In this document: positions 16,789 through 27,086 of the stretch, piece after piece
Position numbering within the stretch: position 1 is the stretch's first letter
Layout: each line of letters starts with the position of its first letter
Origin: Clostridia bacterium
GTDB taxonomy: Bacteria > Bacillota > Clostridia > TANB77 > CAG-508
Assembly: GCA_017458285.1 (NCBI GenBank)
Contig: JAFTFU010000142.1
Location: forward strand, 1 to 57,586
Direction of reading: 5' to 3'
Length of the DNA stretch: 57,586 bases
Position numbers and translations under genes: made by a program
The notes under the pieces: generated by a model
The model's input: only the letters and a program-made list of their open reading frames with translations
What the model was told of the DNA's origin: nothing
The model's database searches: none

Positions 16789-18600
16789 ATGGAAATCAAA
16801 CAAGAAAATATTAGAAATTTTAGTATAATAGCCCACATCGACCATGGAAAATCTACATTGGCAGATAGATTAATAGAAATGACAGGAGTACTTTCAAAAA
16901 GAGAAATGGAAAGTCAAGTCTTAGATAATATGGAAATTGAAAAAGAAAGAGGAATAACAATAAAATCCCAATCAGTTAGAATGAATTACAAAGCAAAAGA
17001 CGGTCAAGAGTACATATTAAATTTAATAGACACTCCTGGTCATGTTGATTTTAATTACGAAGTATCAAGAAGTTTAGCAGCATGTGATGGAGCAATTTTA
17101 ATTGTAGATAGCAGTCAAGGTGTTGAAGCACAAACACTAGCAAACGTATATCTTGCAATAGATAACGACTTAGAAATTTTGCCAGTAATAAATAAAATAG
17201 ATTTACCAAATGCAAGACCAGAAGAAGTAAAACAAGAAATTGAAGAAATAATAGGACTTCCAGCAGAAGATGCACCATGCATTTCAGCTAAATCTGGATT
17301 AAATGTTGAACAAGTATTAGAAAAAATAGTAACAGATTTGCCAGCACCAAAAGGGGACAAGAATGCAAAAACAAAATGTTTAATATTCGACTCTTTTTAT
17401 GATAATTACAAAGGTGCAATTGCATATGTTAGAGTATTTGACGGAAAAGTAAAGGTAGGAGACGAAATAAAATTAATGGCAACAAACAAAACTTTTACTG
17501 TAACAGAAGTAGGATATTTTGAACCAGGAACATATGTGCCAACAAAAGAATTGGTTGCAGGAGAAGTAGGGTATATCTCAGCAAGTATAAAAGTAATTTC
17601 AGACATACATGTTGGAGATACAATAACATTATTGGCAGACCCAACAGAAGAACCACTAAAAGGATATAAAAAAGTAACACCAATGGTATATTGTGGATTA
17701 TATCCAATAGACGGAAGTGAATATGAAGATTTAAAAGAAGCACTAGAAAAACTAAAATTAAATGATGCTGCCTTAGACTATGAATTAGAAACATCAGCAG
17801 CATTAGGTTTTGGGTTTAGATGTGGCTTTTTAGGACTGTTACATCTTGAAATAATAGAAGAAAGATTAGAAAGAGAATTTGACTTAGGATTAATTACAAC
17901 ATCACCATCTGTAATATACAAAGTACACAAAACGTCAGGGGAAGTATTAGAAATATATAATCCAACAGATTTACCAACAGACCAAGAAATAGCATTTATA
18001 GAAGAACCAATAGTAACTGCACAAATATTAACTCCAAAAGACTATGTAGGAAATATAATGGAGATGTGTCAAAACAGAAGAGGCACATATATTGACATGA
18101 AATACTTAGATGAAAACAGAGTAACTTTAATATATGACATGCCATTAAACGAAATAATATATGACTTTTTTGACAATTTAAAATCAAAAACAAAAGGATA
18201 TGCCTCATTTGATTATGAATTCAAAGAATATAGACAATCTAAATTAGTAAGATTAGACATACATGTAAATGGAGAAAAAGTTGATGCTTTAAGCTTTATT
18301 GTACATAGAGATACGGCGTATGAACGCGGAAGAAAAATGGTAGAAAAATTAAAAGAAGTAATACCAAGACACTTATTTACAATACCATTGCAAGCTGTAA
18401 TTGGAGGAACTGTTATCGCAAGAGAAACAATCTCAGCAATGAGAAAAGATGTACTTGCAAAATGCTATGGTGGAGACATAACCAGAAAGAAAAAACTATT
18501 GGAAAAACAAAAACGTGGTAAGAAAAAGATGAGACAGATTGGAAATGTGGAGATGCCACAAGAGGCGTTTTTAGCAGTATTAAAACTTGACGATGAATAA
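16789..18600 (+). CDS. lepA: elongation factor 4 (LepA)
   Basis: 603 residues, the normal length. LepA is a translational GTPase that binds ribosomes during stress and assembly. G-domain motifs are AHIDHGKST (about 14-22), the ERGITIKSQ switch I, DTPGHVDF, and NKIDLPNA. Domains II, III and V follow, and the LepA-specific C-terminal domain contains [18 protein letters not shown] and the [15 protein letters not shown] motif. The ATG at 16789 has GGAGG six to seven bases upstream; an in-frame ATG at 16747 lies only a few bases from the promoter. Confidence 0.96.
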   Translation: MEIKQENIRNFSIIAHIDHGKSTLADRLIEMTGVLSKREMESQVLDNMEIEKERGITIKSQSVRMNYKAKDGQEYILNLIDTPGHVDFNYEVSRSLAACDGAILIVDSSQGVEAQTLANVYLAIDNDLEILPVINKIDLPNARPEEVKQEIEEIIGLPAEDAPCISAKSGLNVEQVLEKIVTDLPAPKGDKNAKTKCLIFDSFYDNYKGAIAYVRVFDGKVKVGDEIKLMATNKTFTVTEVGYFEPGTYVPTKELVAGEVGYISASIKVISDIHVGDTITLLADPTEEPLKGYKKVTPMVYCGLYPIDGSEYEDLKEALEKLKLNDAALDYELETSAALGFGFRCGFLGLLHLEIIEERLEREFDLGLITTSPSVIYKVHKTSGEVLEIYNPTDLPTDQEIAFIEEPIVTAQILTPKDYVGNIMEMCQNRRGTYIDMKYLDENRVTLIYDMPLNEIIYDFFDNLKSKTKGYASFDYEFKEYRQSKLVRLDIHVNGEKVDALSFIVHRDTAYERGRKMVEKLKEVIPRHLFTIPLQAVIGGTVIARETISAMRKDVLAKCYGGDITRKKKLLEKQKRGKKKMRQIGNVEMPQEAFLAVLKLDDE

Positions 18601-18717
18601 AAAACAAAATTTTTTCAACCTGAAGGAGTAGTAAGAAAGGAAAAATAGTTTGAAAGAAATAATTCTTTTATAGCTATGTGTGACTCTGAGCTAAGCGAGA
18701 AAGGAATGTAATTTAAA

Positions 18718-19596
18718 ATGAAAGATAAAAGAAAATCAAACAATCTAAAAAAACAAGATTTTAGAAAAAACAAAGGAGCATCTAAAAAAATAGTTGCATC
18801 TAATTCTAAAAAAGTAAATAATGCATCTGAAGGAAAAAATATAGAAAGAAATGTTGAATTTGAGGACCAAGTAGAAGGAAGAAATTCTGTTTTAGAATTA
18901 TTAGAAAGTGGAAAAGACATCAACAAAATATTTGTAGCAAGAGGAGAAAAACATGGTTCAATAAATAAAATAATTGCAAAGGCAAAAGAAAAAAGAATTA
19001 TAATAGTAGAAAAAGACAGAAAACAATTAGAAGAAATGGCACAAACAGACAATTTTCAAGGAGTAATAGCAATTGTACCACCATTTGAATATTGCGAAAT
19101 TTCTGATATAATAGAAGAAGCTGTAAAAAAAGAGCAAGATCCATTTGTGATTATACTTGATGGTATAGAAGATCCACATAATTTAGGCTCAATAATAAGA
19201 ACAGCAGAAACAGCAGGAGTTCATGGGATTGTAATTCCTAAAAGAAGAGCAGTTGCAGTAAACAGCACAGTAAACAAAGCTTCAGCAGGAGCGGTTGAAC
19301 ATATGAAAATTGCGAGGGTTACAAATATAAGTGATGCAATTGAAGAATTAAAAGCACAAGGACTATGGATTTGCGGAACTGATATTGCAACAGACAAGTA
19401 TTATTACAATCAAGACTTAACAGGACCAATTGGTATAGTAATTGGAAATGAAGGAAAAGGAATAAGTGATAAAGTTAAGAAAAATTGTGACTTTTTAGTT
19501 AAAATACCAATGCAAGGAAAAATAGGTTCATTAAATGCTGCAGTATCTACAGGAATTGTTGTATATGAAGCTGTTAAACAAAGAATAAAAAAATAA
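18718..19596 (+). CDS. rlmB: 23S rRNA (guanosine-2'-O-)-methyltransferase RlmB
   Basis: 292 residues of the SpoU/TrmH family with knotted SAM-binding fold. A Lys-rich, low-complexity N-terminal extension (about 1-50) precedes the substrate-binding domain (VEGRNSVLELL at about 58-68) and the catalytic domain with DGIEDPHNLGSIIRTAE (motif 1, about 150-166), IGNEGKGIS (motif 2) and IPMQGKIGSLNAAVS (motif 3). RlmB methylates a guanosine in 23S rRNA in E. coli; a TrmH-like tRNA target cannot be excluded. The ATG follows GAAAGGAATG. Confidence 0.9.
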   Translation: MKDKRKSNNLKKQDFRKNKGASKKIVASNSKKVNNASEGKNIERNVEFEDQVEGRNSVLELLESGKDINKIFVARGEKHGSINKIIAKAKEKRIIIVEKDRKQLEEMAQTDNFQGVIAIVPPFEYCEISDIIEEAVKKEQDPFVIILDGIEDPHNLGSIIRTAETAGVHGIVIPKRRAVAVNSTVNKASAGAVEHMKIARVTNISDAIEELKAQGLWICGTDIATDKYYYNQDLTGPIGIVIGNEGKGISDKVKKNCDFLVKIPMQGKIGSLNAAVSTGIVVYEAVKQRIKK

Positions 19597-19660
19597 GATA
19601 AAAAGTACTTAATATATAATTGGCTTTTGACGGTTAATAAAGAGAGGAATGATATAAAAA

Positions 19661-21223
19661 ATGAAAAGTAATAAAAAAAATATGTTAGTTATAATATTAA
19701 TATTAGTAATATTAATTCTTTTAGCAATAGCAGGATTGGTATTTGCATATGCAACAACAGACTTTTTAAAAACTGATGAGCAATTGTTCAAAAAATATTT
19801 TTCACAAAATATCGAAAGTTTAGAAGAATTATTTGATACAACACAAATTAAACAAATAGATAATGAAATAAAAAATAATAATCATGAATCGTCAACATTG
19901 ATAAAAATATCAGATAAAATAGAAGACAGTAGCGATTATAGTGAACTTGCAAGAATTTCAATTGAAACTGTAAAAGACAATGCGAGTGGAAAAAATCAAA
20001 AATATAGCGATATTAAAATAAATAGTGAAGATCTTAAAGCAGAAGTTGAGTATATGTATCAAAAAGATCAATTATCAATAAGATTAACAGATTTGGTAAA
20101 ACAATATTTAACTGTTGAAAATAGAGATTTAAGAAAATTTGCAAGTAATTTATTAGGGATAAGTGAAAATGACTTATCATCAATTCCTAACAAAATAGAT
20201 TTTGAAGATTATACAATTGATGAATTTACATTTTCTGAAGAAGAAATAAAACAATTAAAACAAAAATATTTCGAAATGATAGGAAATGACATCTCAAAAG
20301 ACCATTATAGTAAACAAAAAAATAAAATGGTTACAGTTAACAACAATCCAATATACACAACAGAATATTCTTTAAAATTAACTGATGTTGAAATTTATGA
20401 AGAAATTCAAAAGGTATTAGAAAATTTAAAATCAGAAGAAATTGTTTTAAATAAACTAAGCAAGATTCAAAATAAAATTGGCAATGAAGTTGATTTGAAA
20501 GAGGAATATGCAGAGGCATTAGAAAAAGAAATAAGTGCTTTGAAAAAAAATGTAGAAAAATTAAAAGAAAGTTCTGAAACAAACGAAATTAAAATACTAG
20601 TTAATGTGGAAAATGGAAAGACAGTTAGAGTTAGAGCAGAAGATAAAAATGGATATTTGACAATGGAAACAGTTAAAACTAATGAATTAATTGGAACAGA
20701 TATTAAATTTGTAAGCTCAAGAGAGGATAACCAAGATTCTGCAACTGTAAGTATTTCTAGAAAACTTAATAATAATTTTAACTTATCTATTGAATTTAAA
20801 TTAGCTCAAAATGATGAAGAGTCAACACAAACTGCTAGTATAGAAATTGGTAAAGATGAAAATAATAACATAATTAGGAATTTTATGTCTTCTACAGAAA
20901 ACTTGCAAATTAGTTTTAAAAATGATATCATTATTACAGACCATATTGAATTTGATGATATTAATACAGTTGGAAATATTGTCCTTAATGATTTGGATGC
21001 GGAAACATTACAAAATATTATGGATTTGATTGGGGAACAAGCACAAGAAACTTATGATTTTGAAAACAATGAATTTATACAAGATATTGCAAATGCTATG
21101 ATGGCTGGTGCTGTATACAATGTATATTTAAACACAAATGATTACCCAACATTAGTAGATGTAGAGGGATCTGGTATTCAAGATGCAGAAAATATGGATA
21201 CAAGTAATAATTTATTTGAATAG
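19661..21223 (+). CDS. membrane-anchored extracellular protein of unknown function
   Basis: 520 residues. One N-terminal membrane segment (about 8-30: MLVIILILVILILLAIAGLV) is followed by a long extracytoplasmic part, starting KTDEQLFKKYF, rich in Glu, Asn and Lys, with a predicted coiled coil at about 270-305. There is no LPXTG, lipobox or recognised enzyme motif. It lies 47 bases before the sortase gene on the same strand, so a cell-surface role is likely. I do not recognise a family. Confidence 0.75.
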   Translation: MKSNKKNMLVIILILVILILLAIAGLVFAYATTDFLKTDEQLFKKYFSQNIESLEELFDTTQIKQIDNEIKNNNHESSTLIKISDKIEDSSDYSELARISIETVKDNASGKNQKYSDIKINSEDLKAEVEYMYQKDQLSIRLTDLVKQYLTVENRDLRKFASNLLGISENDLSSIPNKIDFEDYTIDEFTFSEEEIKQLKQKYFEMIGNDISKDHYSKQKNKMVTVNNNPIYTTEYSLKLTDVEIYEEIQKVLENLKSEEIVLNKLSKIQNKIGNEVDLKEEYAEALEKEISALKKNVEKLKESSETNEIKILVNVENGKTVRVRAEDKNGYLTMETVKTNELIGTDIKFVSSREDNQDSATVSISRKLNNNFNLSIEFKLAQNDEESTQTASIEIGKDENNNIIRNFMSSTENLQISFKNDIIITDHIEFDDINTVGNIVLNDLDAETLQNIMDLIGEQAQETYDFENNEFIQDIANAMMAGAVYNVYLNTNDYPTLVDVEGSGIQDAENMDTSNNLFE

Positions 21224-21269
21224 GAAGAAAGGAGTCATATTAGCGTAAGGCTAATATAGAGTGTGAAGA

Positions 21270-22040
21270 ATGAATCAAATATTAGTTACACAAAAGTTAT
21301 ATATTACACCTGAATTAAAAAAGAAAAAGAGGGCATATAAAATGAGTTTTATTGCCTGCATAATAGTTATGATTTTATTAATAGGAATGTATACTTATGC
21401 TAATTATGACAGAATGAAAAATGAAGAGTTATCAGGAACAATATTGGCTGATATAGACTTTCAGGAACCTGATGAAACAGAGGCAAATTCAGAAGATGAA
21501 ACAACAATAGACGAAAACGAAAATGCATTAATTGTTGCTATAACTAAAGAACAAGTTATAGAAGAAACAGTAAATTCAAATGTAGAAATTAAAGAAGAAG
21601 AAAAGAAAAATATAATTTCTGGACAATATAAAGCTTCAAATGGAAAAACATATTCAATTATAGGAATTATAAATATCCCAAAAATAAATGTAAGATATCC
21701 AATAATTTCAGAAACATCCGATGCTTTGCTAAAGGTTTCTGCATGCAAATTTTGGGGGCCAAATGCAAATGAAGTTGGAAATTTATGCGTAGTTGGACAT
21801 AATTATAAAAACTCAAAATTCTTCAGTAAAGTTCCAACATTAACAATTGGAGATATTGTTACAATAACAGACTTAAATGGAGTCACAGTAGAATATGAAG
21901 TATACGATATGTACACTGTTGACCCAGCAGATACAAAGTGTACTAGCCAATTAACTCAAGGAAAAAGAGAAGTTACTGTTATTACTTGTACAGATGACAC
22001 TAAACAAAGAGTGGTTGTTAAGTGTACAGAGAAAGTATAG
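21270..22040 (+). CDS. sortase
   Basis: 256 residues. Sortases are membrane-bound transpeptidases that attach LPXTG proteins to peptidoglycan. A cytoplasmic basic N-terminus and one membrane segment (about 26-46) lead to an acidic linker and the catalytic barrel: IPKINVRYPI, the His in VVGHNY (about 176), the Cys in ITCTDD (about 239) and the Arg in KQRVVVKC (about 248). The likely substrate in this window is the LPNTG protein at 53.4 kb. Between AAGGAG (21229-21234) and the ATG, an 8-bp hairpin (ATATTAGC/GCTAATAT) is inserted. A terminator follows. Confidence 0.92.
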   Translation: MNQILVTQKLYITPELKKKKRAYKMSFIACIIVMILLIGMYTYANYDRMKNEELSGTILADIDFQEPDETEANSEDETTIDENENALIVAITKEQVIEETVNSNVEIKEEEKKNIISGQYKASNGKTYSIIGIINIPKINVRYPIISETSDALLKVSACKFWGPNANEVGNLCVVGHNYKNSKFFSKVPTLTIGDIVTITDLNGVTVEYEVYDMYTVDPADTKCTSQLTQGKREVTVITCTDDTKQRVVVKCTEKV

Positions 22041-22044
22041 TTTT

Positions 22045-22106
22045 AAAAACAACATTTTTCTTAGTTCATACAAAAAGTGAACAAGAAGTAATGTTGTTTT
22101 TTTATT
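22045..22106 (+). terminator. intrinsic terminator after the sortase gene
   Basis: AAAACAACATT pairs with AATGTTGTTTT, with a second helix TTCA/TGAA inside, and the run TTTTTTTATTTT follows. Confidence 0.8.
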
Positions 22107-22108
22107 TT

Positions 22109-22158
22109 AACATTTTGCCTCAGTAGCACACTTTTTCTGCTCACTGATACAAAATGTT
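22109..22158 (+). repeat. dispersed 51-bp palindrome, copy A
   Basis: AACATTTT opens and AAAATGTT closes the element; inside are CAGT...ACTG and GCA...TGC arms around the conserved TTTTTCTGC core. It lies 97 bases before the ribosomal operon promoter. Four further copies are at 39.7, 45.1 (reversed), 55.0 and 56.7 kb. Confidence 0.75.
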
Positions 22159-22254
22159 ATTTTTGAAATTATAACATACTATATTAGTTTAAAATAAAAA
22201 ATGTCTACGATAAAGAAAATTATAAAAATGGGTGAAAAATATAGTTGAAAGGTA

Positions 22255-22283
22255 TTGACATAAGTTGGAAAAAATAGTATAAT
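22255..22283 (+). promoter_or_regulatory. consensus sigma-A promoter of the ribosomal protein operon
   Basis: TTGACA (22255-22260), a 17-base spacer and TATAAT (22278-22283): a perfect consensus promoter driving the S10-spc-alpha cluster. Confidence 0.92.
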
Positions 22284-22289
22284 ATTCAC

Positions 22290-22600
22290 GTATGAAATTT
22301 TAGCGTTGAAGCTGAATGTGGCTACGTCCTTACGGAAGTAAGAACGGAGGGAACTTCAGTGGAGTATGTCTTGGCAAAGACCAGGCGGTAAGTTAACTTA
22401 GAATATTCGCAAAAAACTGCGGATAAATTGCGCAAAATAAAAAAAGAGTTTTATAATTCAAAAATTAATTTTGCGACAACAAACAAAAAGCACTTATCCC
22501 ACATCATACAATTGGGATTTTTATATTGGGAAAACACAAAACACCAGGGTGCGTTCTAACTTGCCAGCTAAAGTAATTTATAAAAAGAAAGAGGAGGGAA
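22290..22600 (+). ncRNA. structured leader of the S10 operon
   Basis: The transcript has about 310 untranslated bases before rpsJ. TGAAG (near 22305) pairs with CTTCA (near 22355) and encloses CTTAC-GGAA-GTAAG; further paired stretches follow. S10 operons of Gram-negative and Gram-positive bacteria often have leaders bound by L4 that control transcription or translation; a similar autogenous role here is inference. The last part carries AGAGGAGGG, the rpsJ ribosome site. Confidence 0.6.
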
Positions 22601-22607
22601 AATTACA

Positions 22608-22931
22608 ATGGCAAAAGCAGTTGCAACAAGTGAAAAAATAAGAATAAGACTAAAGGCTTATGACAATGTTATTTTAGACCAGTCTGCTGTACAAATAGTA
22701 GAAACAGCTAAAAAGACAGGAGCAAAGGTATCAGGTCCTATTCCATTACCAACACAAAAAGAGATAGTAACAATTTTACGTTCTCCACACAAACACAAAG
22801 ATTCAAGAGAACAATTCGAAATGAGAACACATAAAAGAGTTATAGACATCTTATATCCAACACAAAAAACAGTAGACAACTTAATGAAGCTTGAACTACC
22901 AGCAGGTGTAGATATAGAAATTAAGTTATAA
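22608..22931 (+). CDS. rpsJ: 30S ribosomal protein S10
   Basis: 107 residues, a few more than usual because of the N-terminal [10 protein letters not shown]10 lies in the 30S head and, as NusE, in antitermination complexes. Conserved segments are [25 protein letters not shown], and the [15 protein letters not shown] loop. The ribosome site GAGGAGGG precedes the ATG. First gene of the cluster, separated from rplC by an unusually long spacer. Confidence 0.97.
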   Translation: MAKAVATSEKIRIRLKAYDNVILDQSAVQIVETAKKTGAKVSGPIPLPTQKEIVTILRSPHKHKDSREQFEMRTHKRVIDILYPTQKTVDNLMKLELPAGVDIEIKL

Positions 22932-23100
22932 GTTAATGAAAAACAAGCAACGCGAAGTTTTGAATGTTACTTATAACTTATGCAATCGAACAAAGTGAGA
23001 TTGTAAACCTTAAAAATAAGTTAATAAAAAACAAGCAACGCGAAGTTTTGAGTGTTACTTATAACTTATGCAATCAAACAAAGAAAGATTGCAATCAACA
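22929..23100 (+). repeat. tandem duplicated structured spacer between rpsJ and rplC
   Basis: A unit starting AAGTTAATRAAAAACAAGC at 22930 recurs at 23018 (period 88 bases, about 72-75 bases nearly identical, through GCAATC..GATTG). Each unit can form two hairpins: ATAAGTT...AACTTAT and CAATC...GATTG. Downstream, GTTAGCGAAAACTAAC forms a third. The short frame inside the repeat has no ribosome site and is not considered coding. Confidence 0.8.
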
Positions 23101-23177
23101 CAAACATAAAAAGTTAGCGAAAACTAACCAAGCTGATACAAAGTGTCAGCCAATAGTATAGTAGGAGGAAAAAGAAC

Positions 23178-23813
23178 ATGAAAAAAGGAATCATTGGAAG
23201 AAAATTAGGAATGACACAAATTTTTGATGAAAACGGAACAGTTATTCCTGTAACAGTAGTAGAAGCTGGTCCATGTTTAGTTGCACAAGTAAAAACAAGT
23301 GAAACAGATGGATATCAAGCAATACAATTAGGGTTTGGAGAAGTAAAAGACAAACACATAAACAAACCAGAAAAAGGACATTTTGCAAAAAACAACTTAA
23401 CAGCAAAAAAACATTTAAGAGAATTTAGATTAGACTCAATCGACGGAATAAACGTTGGAGACGAAATAAAAGCAGATGTATTTGAAACTGGAGAAAAAGT
23501 AGATGTACAAGGAACATCAAAAGGAAAAGGATTCCAAGGTGTAATTAAAAGACATGGACAATCAAGAGGACCAATGGGACATGGATCAATGTATCATAGA
23601 AGACCAGGTTCAATGGGACCATGTGCAACACCAGGAAGAGTATTCAAAGGTAAAAAATTACCAGGACATATGGGAAGAGTTACAGTTACTGTACAAAACT
23701 TAGATATAGTAAAAGTAGACATGGACAAAAATGTGTTATTAATAAAAGGTAGCGTACCAGGAGTTAAAGGTGCAATACTAAAAATAAAATCAGCTGTAAG
23801 AGCTAGCAAATAA
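23178..23813 (+). CDS. rplC: 50S ribosomal protein L3
   Basis: 211 residues. L3 starts assembly of the 50S subunit and reaches the peptidyl transferase centre. Family segments are [20 protein letters not shown], the central [16 protein letters not shown] and the [17 protein letters not shown] loop with [30 protein letters not shown] precedes the ATG. It is 19 bases from rplD. Confidence 0.97.
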   Translation: MKKGIIGRKLGMTQIFDENGTVIPVTVVEAGPCLVAQVKTSETDGYQAIQLGFGEVKDKHINKPEKGHFAKNNLTAKKHLREFRLDSIDGINVGDEIKADVFETGEKVDVQGTSKGKGFQGVIKRHGQSRGPMGHGSMYHRRPGSMGPCATPGRVFKGKKLPGHMGRVTVTVQNLDIVKVDMDKNVLLIKGSVPGVKGAILKIKSAVRASK

Positions 23814-23831
23814 TAGAAAGGAGAAAAGAAA

Positions 23832-24455
23832 ATGCCAAAAGTAGACGTATATGATATGCAAGGTAAAAAAGTTAGCGATGTAGAATTAAATGAAAACGTA
23901 TTTGGAATCGAACCAAACGAAGCAATTGTACATAGCGTTTTAGTAAATTACTTAGCAAATCAAAGACAAGGTACACAAAGTACAAAAACAAGAGCAGAAG
24001 TTCGTGGTGGTGGAAGAAAACCATGGAGACAAAAAGGAACAGGTAGAGCAAGACAAGGTAGTATACGTGCTCCACAATGGATAAAAGGTGGTATCGCATT
24101 AGGACCAAAACCACGTTCATATAGTTACAAAGTTAACAAAAAAGAAAAACAATTAGCAATAAGATCATTATTAAGCTCAAAATTATTAGAAAACGAATTA
24201 ACAGTAGTTGATAAATTAGAATTAGCTGAAGTTAAAACAAAATCAATGGTAAAAGCTTTAGCAGATTTAAAAGTTGAAGGAAAAGCATTAATAATATTTG
24301 CAGAACAAAACGAAAACGTATATTTATCAAGCAGAAATATTGAGGGAGTAAAATCAATAACATTAAATATGATAAATGTTTATGATTTATTAAAATACAA
24401 CAAATTAATATTACCTTTAGAAACTGTTAAAAAATTAGAGGAGGTGTACGCATAA
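23832..24455 (+). CDS. rplD: 50S ribosomal protein L4
   Basis: 207 residues. L4 lines the exit tunnel and, in several bacteria, represses its own operon. The extended loop GGGRKPWRQKGTGRARQGS (about 58-76) and APQWIKGGIALGPKPRSYSY are characteristic. The gene is three bases from rplW, and AGGAGGTGTACGC near its end supplies the rplW ribosome site. Confidence 0.97.
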   Translation: MPKVDVYDMQGKKVSDVELNENVFGIEPNEAIVHSVLVNYLANQRQGTQSTKTRAEVRGGGRKPWRQKGTGRARQGSIRAPQWIKGGIALGPKPRSYSYKVNKKEKQLAIRSLLSSKLLENELTVVDKLELAEVKTKSMVKALADLKVEGKALIIFAEQNENVYLSSRNIEGVKSITLNMINVYDLLKYNKLILPLETVKKLEEVYA

Positions 24456-24458
24456 GCT

Positions 24459-24806
24459 ATGAAACCAGAAGATATAATTAAAGCACCAGTTATTACTGAA
24501 AAAAGTAATGACGAATTACAAAACGGAAAATACACTTTCGAAGTTAACAAAAAAGCAACAAAGATTGATATAGCAAATGCTGTAGAAAAACTTTTCAATG
24601 TTAAAGTATTAAAAGTAAATACAATGACAGTTAAAGGAAAGAAAAAAAGAGTTAGATATGTAGAAGGAAAAACTTCTGATTGGAAAAAAGCTATTGTTAC
24701 AATAGACACAAATCCAAGTGAAAAAACATATTTAGCAAAAGGTGGAAAAGTAGTTAAAGTTAAAAATAAATTCAAAGATTCAATTGATGAATTTATGGGA
24801 GCTTAA
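24459..24806 (+). CDS. rplW: 50S ribosomal protein L23
   Basis: 115 residues. L23 borders the tunnel exit and docks SRP and trigger factor. [20 protein letters not shown] and [20 protein letters not shown] identify it; the extended loop has [14 protein letters not shown]. The 101-base spacer to rplB holds two small hairpins (CTGG/CCAG and TGCGGA/TCCGCA). Confidence 0.96.
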   Translation: MKPEDIIKAPVITEKSNDELQNGKYTFEVNKKATKIDIANAVEKLFNVKVLKVNTMTVKGKKKRVRYVEGKTSDWKKAIVTIDTNPSEKTYLAKGGKVVKVKNKFKDSIDEFMGA

Positions 24807-24907
24807 GACTTAGCCGATTATCTGGAAAATACCAGGAAAATAAAGAATATCTGCATGCGGAGCAGGAAAAAATCCGCAAATATTAATTCGAGAAAGGAAA
24901 GAAAACA

Positions 24908-25735
24908 ATGGGAATGAAACACTTCAAAGCCTATACACCTTCAAGAAGAAACATGACAGTTTCTACATATGAAGAAGTAACAAAAAAGACTCCTGAAAAA
25001 TCTTTATTAACAGTAAAGAAAAAACATGCAGGAAGAAACTCATATGGTAGAATAACAGTACGTCATCAAGGTGGAGGAAATAGACAAAAATATAGAATAA
25101 TAGATTTTAAACGTAGAAAAGACGATATGGAAGCAACTGTACTTGGAATCGAATACGATCCAAACAGAAGTGCAAATATAGCTTTAATCCAATATGAAGA
25201 TGGAGAAAAAGCATATATATTAGCTCCACAAGGAATAACAGATGGAGACAAAGTTATGTCAGGAGAAAGAGCTGATATAAAACCAGGAAACTGCTTACCA
25301 ATAGCAAACATACCAGTTGGTACATTAATTCACAATATAGAATTAAATCCAAAACAAGGTGGAAAACTAGTTAAAGCAGCTGGACAAAGCGCACAACTTA
25401 TGGCGAAAGAAGGAAAATATGCACACGTAAGATTACCTTCTGGAGAAATGAGATTAATATTATCAGTTTGTAGAGCTACAATTGGAACAATTGGAAATAG
25501 CGACCATGAAAATGTTAAATTAGGTAAAGCCGGAAGAACAAGACATCTTGGTATCAGACCAACAGTAAGAGGTTCTGTAATGAACCCTAATGACCACCCT
25601 CATGGTGGAGGTGAAGGTAGAGCTCCAGTTGGACATTCAGGACCAATGACACCTTGGGGTAAACCAGCACTAGGATACAAGACAAGAAATAAGAAAAATA
25701 GAACAAACAAGTTCATTGTTAAGAGGAGGAAATAA
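24908..25735 (+). CDS. rplB: 50S ribosomal protein L2
   Basis: 275 residues. L2 is close to the peptidyl transferase centre and needed for subunit joining. Conserved are [19 protein letters not shown], the [13 protein letters not shown] segment, and the C-terminal [19 protein letters not shown] with the essential His. GAGAAAGGAAAGAAAAC precedes the ATG. rpsS follows after five bases. Confidence 0.97.
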   Translation: MGMKHFKAYTPSRRNMTVSTYEEVTKKTPEKSLLTVKKKHAGRNSYGRITVRHQGGGNRQKYRIIDFKRRKDDMEATVLGIEYDPNRSANIALIQYEDGEKAYILAPQGITDGDKVMSGERADIKPGNCLPIANIPVGTLIHNIELNPKQGGKLVKAAGQSAQLMAKEGKYAHVRLPSGEMRLILSVCRATIGTIGNSDHENVKLGKAGRTRHLGIRPTVRGSVMNPNDHPHGGGEGRAPVGHSGPMTPWGKPALGYKTRNKKNRTNKFIVKRRK

Positions 25736-25740
25736 AAATC

Positions 25741-26016
25741 ATGGCTAATAGAAAAGATAAAAAACCTTTCGTAAGTGAAAAATTACTAAAAAAAGTAGAA
25801 GCTATGAACGAAACAGGTAAAAAAGAAGTTTTAAAAACTTGGTCAAGAGCTTCAACAATTTATCCACAAATGATTGGTCACACAATAGCAGTACATGACG
25901 GAAGAAAACATGTGCCTGTATACATCACAGAAGAAATGATAGGTCATAAATTAGGTGAATTTGCTCCTACAAGAACATTCAAAGGTCATGCAGGAGAAAA
26001 GACAACTAAAAAATAA
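25741..26016 (+). CDS. rpsS: 30S ribosomal protein S19
   Basis: 91 residues. S19 forms a complex with S13 in the 30S head and contacts the A-site tRNA region. [24 protein letters not shown] and [12 protein letters not shown] are family signatures. The ribosome site AGGAGG lies in the last codons of rplB. Confidence 0.97.
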   Translation: MANRKDKKPFVSEKLLKKVEAMNETGKKEVLKTWSRASTIYPQMIGHTIAVHDGRKHVPVYITEEMIGHKLGEFAPTRTFKGHAGEKTTKK

Positions 26017-26063
26017 TAGAGAAAATCTAAAAATAGATAATCTAAAATAAGGAGGAAAATAAA

Positions 26064-26414
26064 GTGGAAGAAACAGCAATAGTTGAAGCTAGAGCTACTC
26101 TAAGATATGCAAGAATTTCTAGCCGTAAAGTTAAAATAGTTGCAGACTTAATTAGAGGAAAAAACGTAGATGAAGCTTTAGCAATAGTAAAATTTACACC
26201 AAAAGCTTCTTCAGAAATAATTGAAAAATTATTAAAATCAGCAATTGCAAATGCTGAAAATAACCATAACATGGATCATTCAAAACTATATGTTGCTGAA
26301 ATATATGCAAACCAAGGTCCAACTTTAAAAAGAATTAGACCAGCTGCAAAAGGTTCAGCAGTTAGAATTAGAAAAAGAACAAGTCATATAACAATTGTTC
26401 TAAGAGAAGAATAG
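26064..26414 (+). CDS. rplV: 50S ribosomal protein L22
   Basis: 116 residues with a GTG start behind AAGGAGG. L22 lines the exit tunnel; its beta hairpin with [21 protein letters not shown] is conserved. [20 protein letters not shown] marks the N-terminal part. Confidence 0.96.
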   Translation: MEETAIVEARATLRYARISSRKVKIVADLIRGKNVDEALAIVKFTPKASSEIIEKLLKSAIANAENNHNMDHSKLYVAEIYANQGPTLKRIRPAAKGSAVRIRKRTSHITIVLREE

Positions 26415-26429
26415 GAGGTTAGCTAGAAG

Positions 26430-27086
26430 ATGGGACAAAAAGTACATCCAACTGGTGTCAGAGTAGGAATAATAAAAGATTGGAATGCTAAATGGTATGC
26501 AAACGACAAAAACTTTGCAGATTACTTAGTAGAAGATCAAAAAATCCGTAAATTTTTAAAGAAAAAATTATTCGCTGCTGGAATTTCTAAAATAGAAATT
26601 GAAAGAACAGCAAAATTTGTTAGAGCTAATGTTTACACAGCTAAACCTGGAATCGTAATCGGAAAAGGTGGAGCTGGAGCAGAAAGCATCAGACAAGAAC
26701 TTTCAAAAGAAATTGGAAAAGATATTAATATAAATATTATTGAAGTTAAAGATGTTGATACAAATGCACAATTAGTTGCAGAAAACATCGCAGGACAACT
26801 AGAAAGAAGAATTTCATTCAGAAGAGCTATGAAACAATGCATGCAAAAAGCTATGAAATCAGGAGCTCTAGGAATAAAAACAGCTGTATCTGGAAGATTA
26901 GGTGGAGCTGATATGGCAAGAACAGAATTCTACAAAGAGGGAACAATTCCTCTACAAACTTTAAGAGCTGATATAGATTATGGATTTGCAGAAGCAGATA
27001 CTACATATGGAAAAATCGGTGTAAAAGTTTGGATATATAAAGGTGAAGTTCTTCCTACTAAAAAAGTGGAAGGAGGAGAACAATAA
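26430..27086 (+). CDS. rpsC: 30S ribosomal protein S3
   Basis: 218 residues. S3 is part of the mRNA entry site. [18 protein letters not shown], the KH-domain GKGGAG with preceding PGIVI, and the C-terminal [22 protein letters not shown] identify it. GGAGG is just upstream. Its stop codon overlaps the rplP start by one base. Confidence 0.97.
   Translation: MGQKVHPTGVRVGIIKDWNAKWYANDKNFADYLVEDQKIRKFLKKKLFAAGISKIEIERTAKFVRANVYTAKPGIVIGKGGAGAESIRQELSKEIGKDININIIEVKDVDTNAQLVAENIAGQLERRISFRRAMKQCMQKAMKSGALGIKTAVSGRLGGADMARTEFYKEGTIPLQTLRADIDYGFAEADTTYGKIGVKVWIYKGEVLPTKKVEGGEQ

Noticed and set aside
18601-18717. Small gene between lepA and rlmB behind GAAAGGAAAAATAG
   Set aside because: Any frame there closes after a few codons; only the rlmB ribosome site is supported.
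22964-23161. 65-residue frame between rpsJ and rplC
   Set aside because: It lies in the tandem duplicated spacer, has no ribosome site and a composition set by the repeat; better explained as non-coding.
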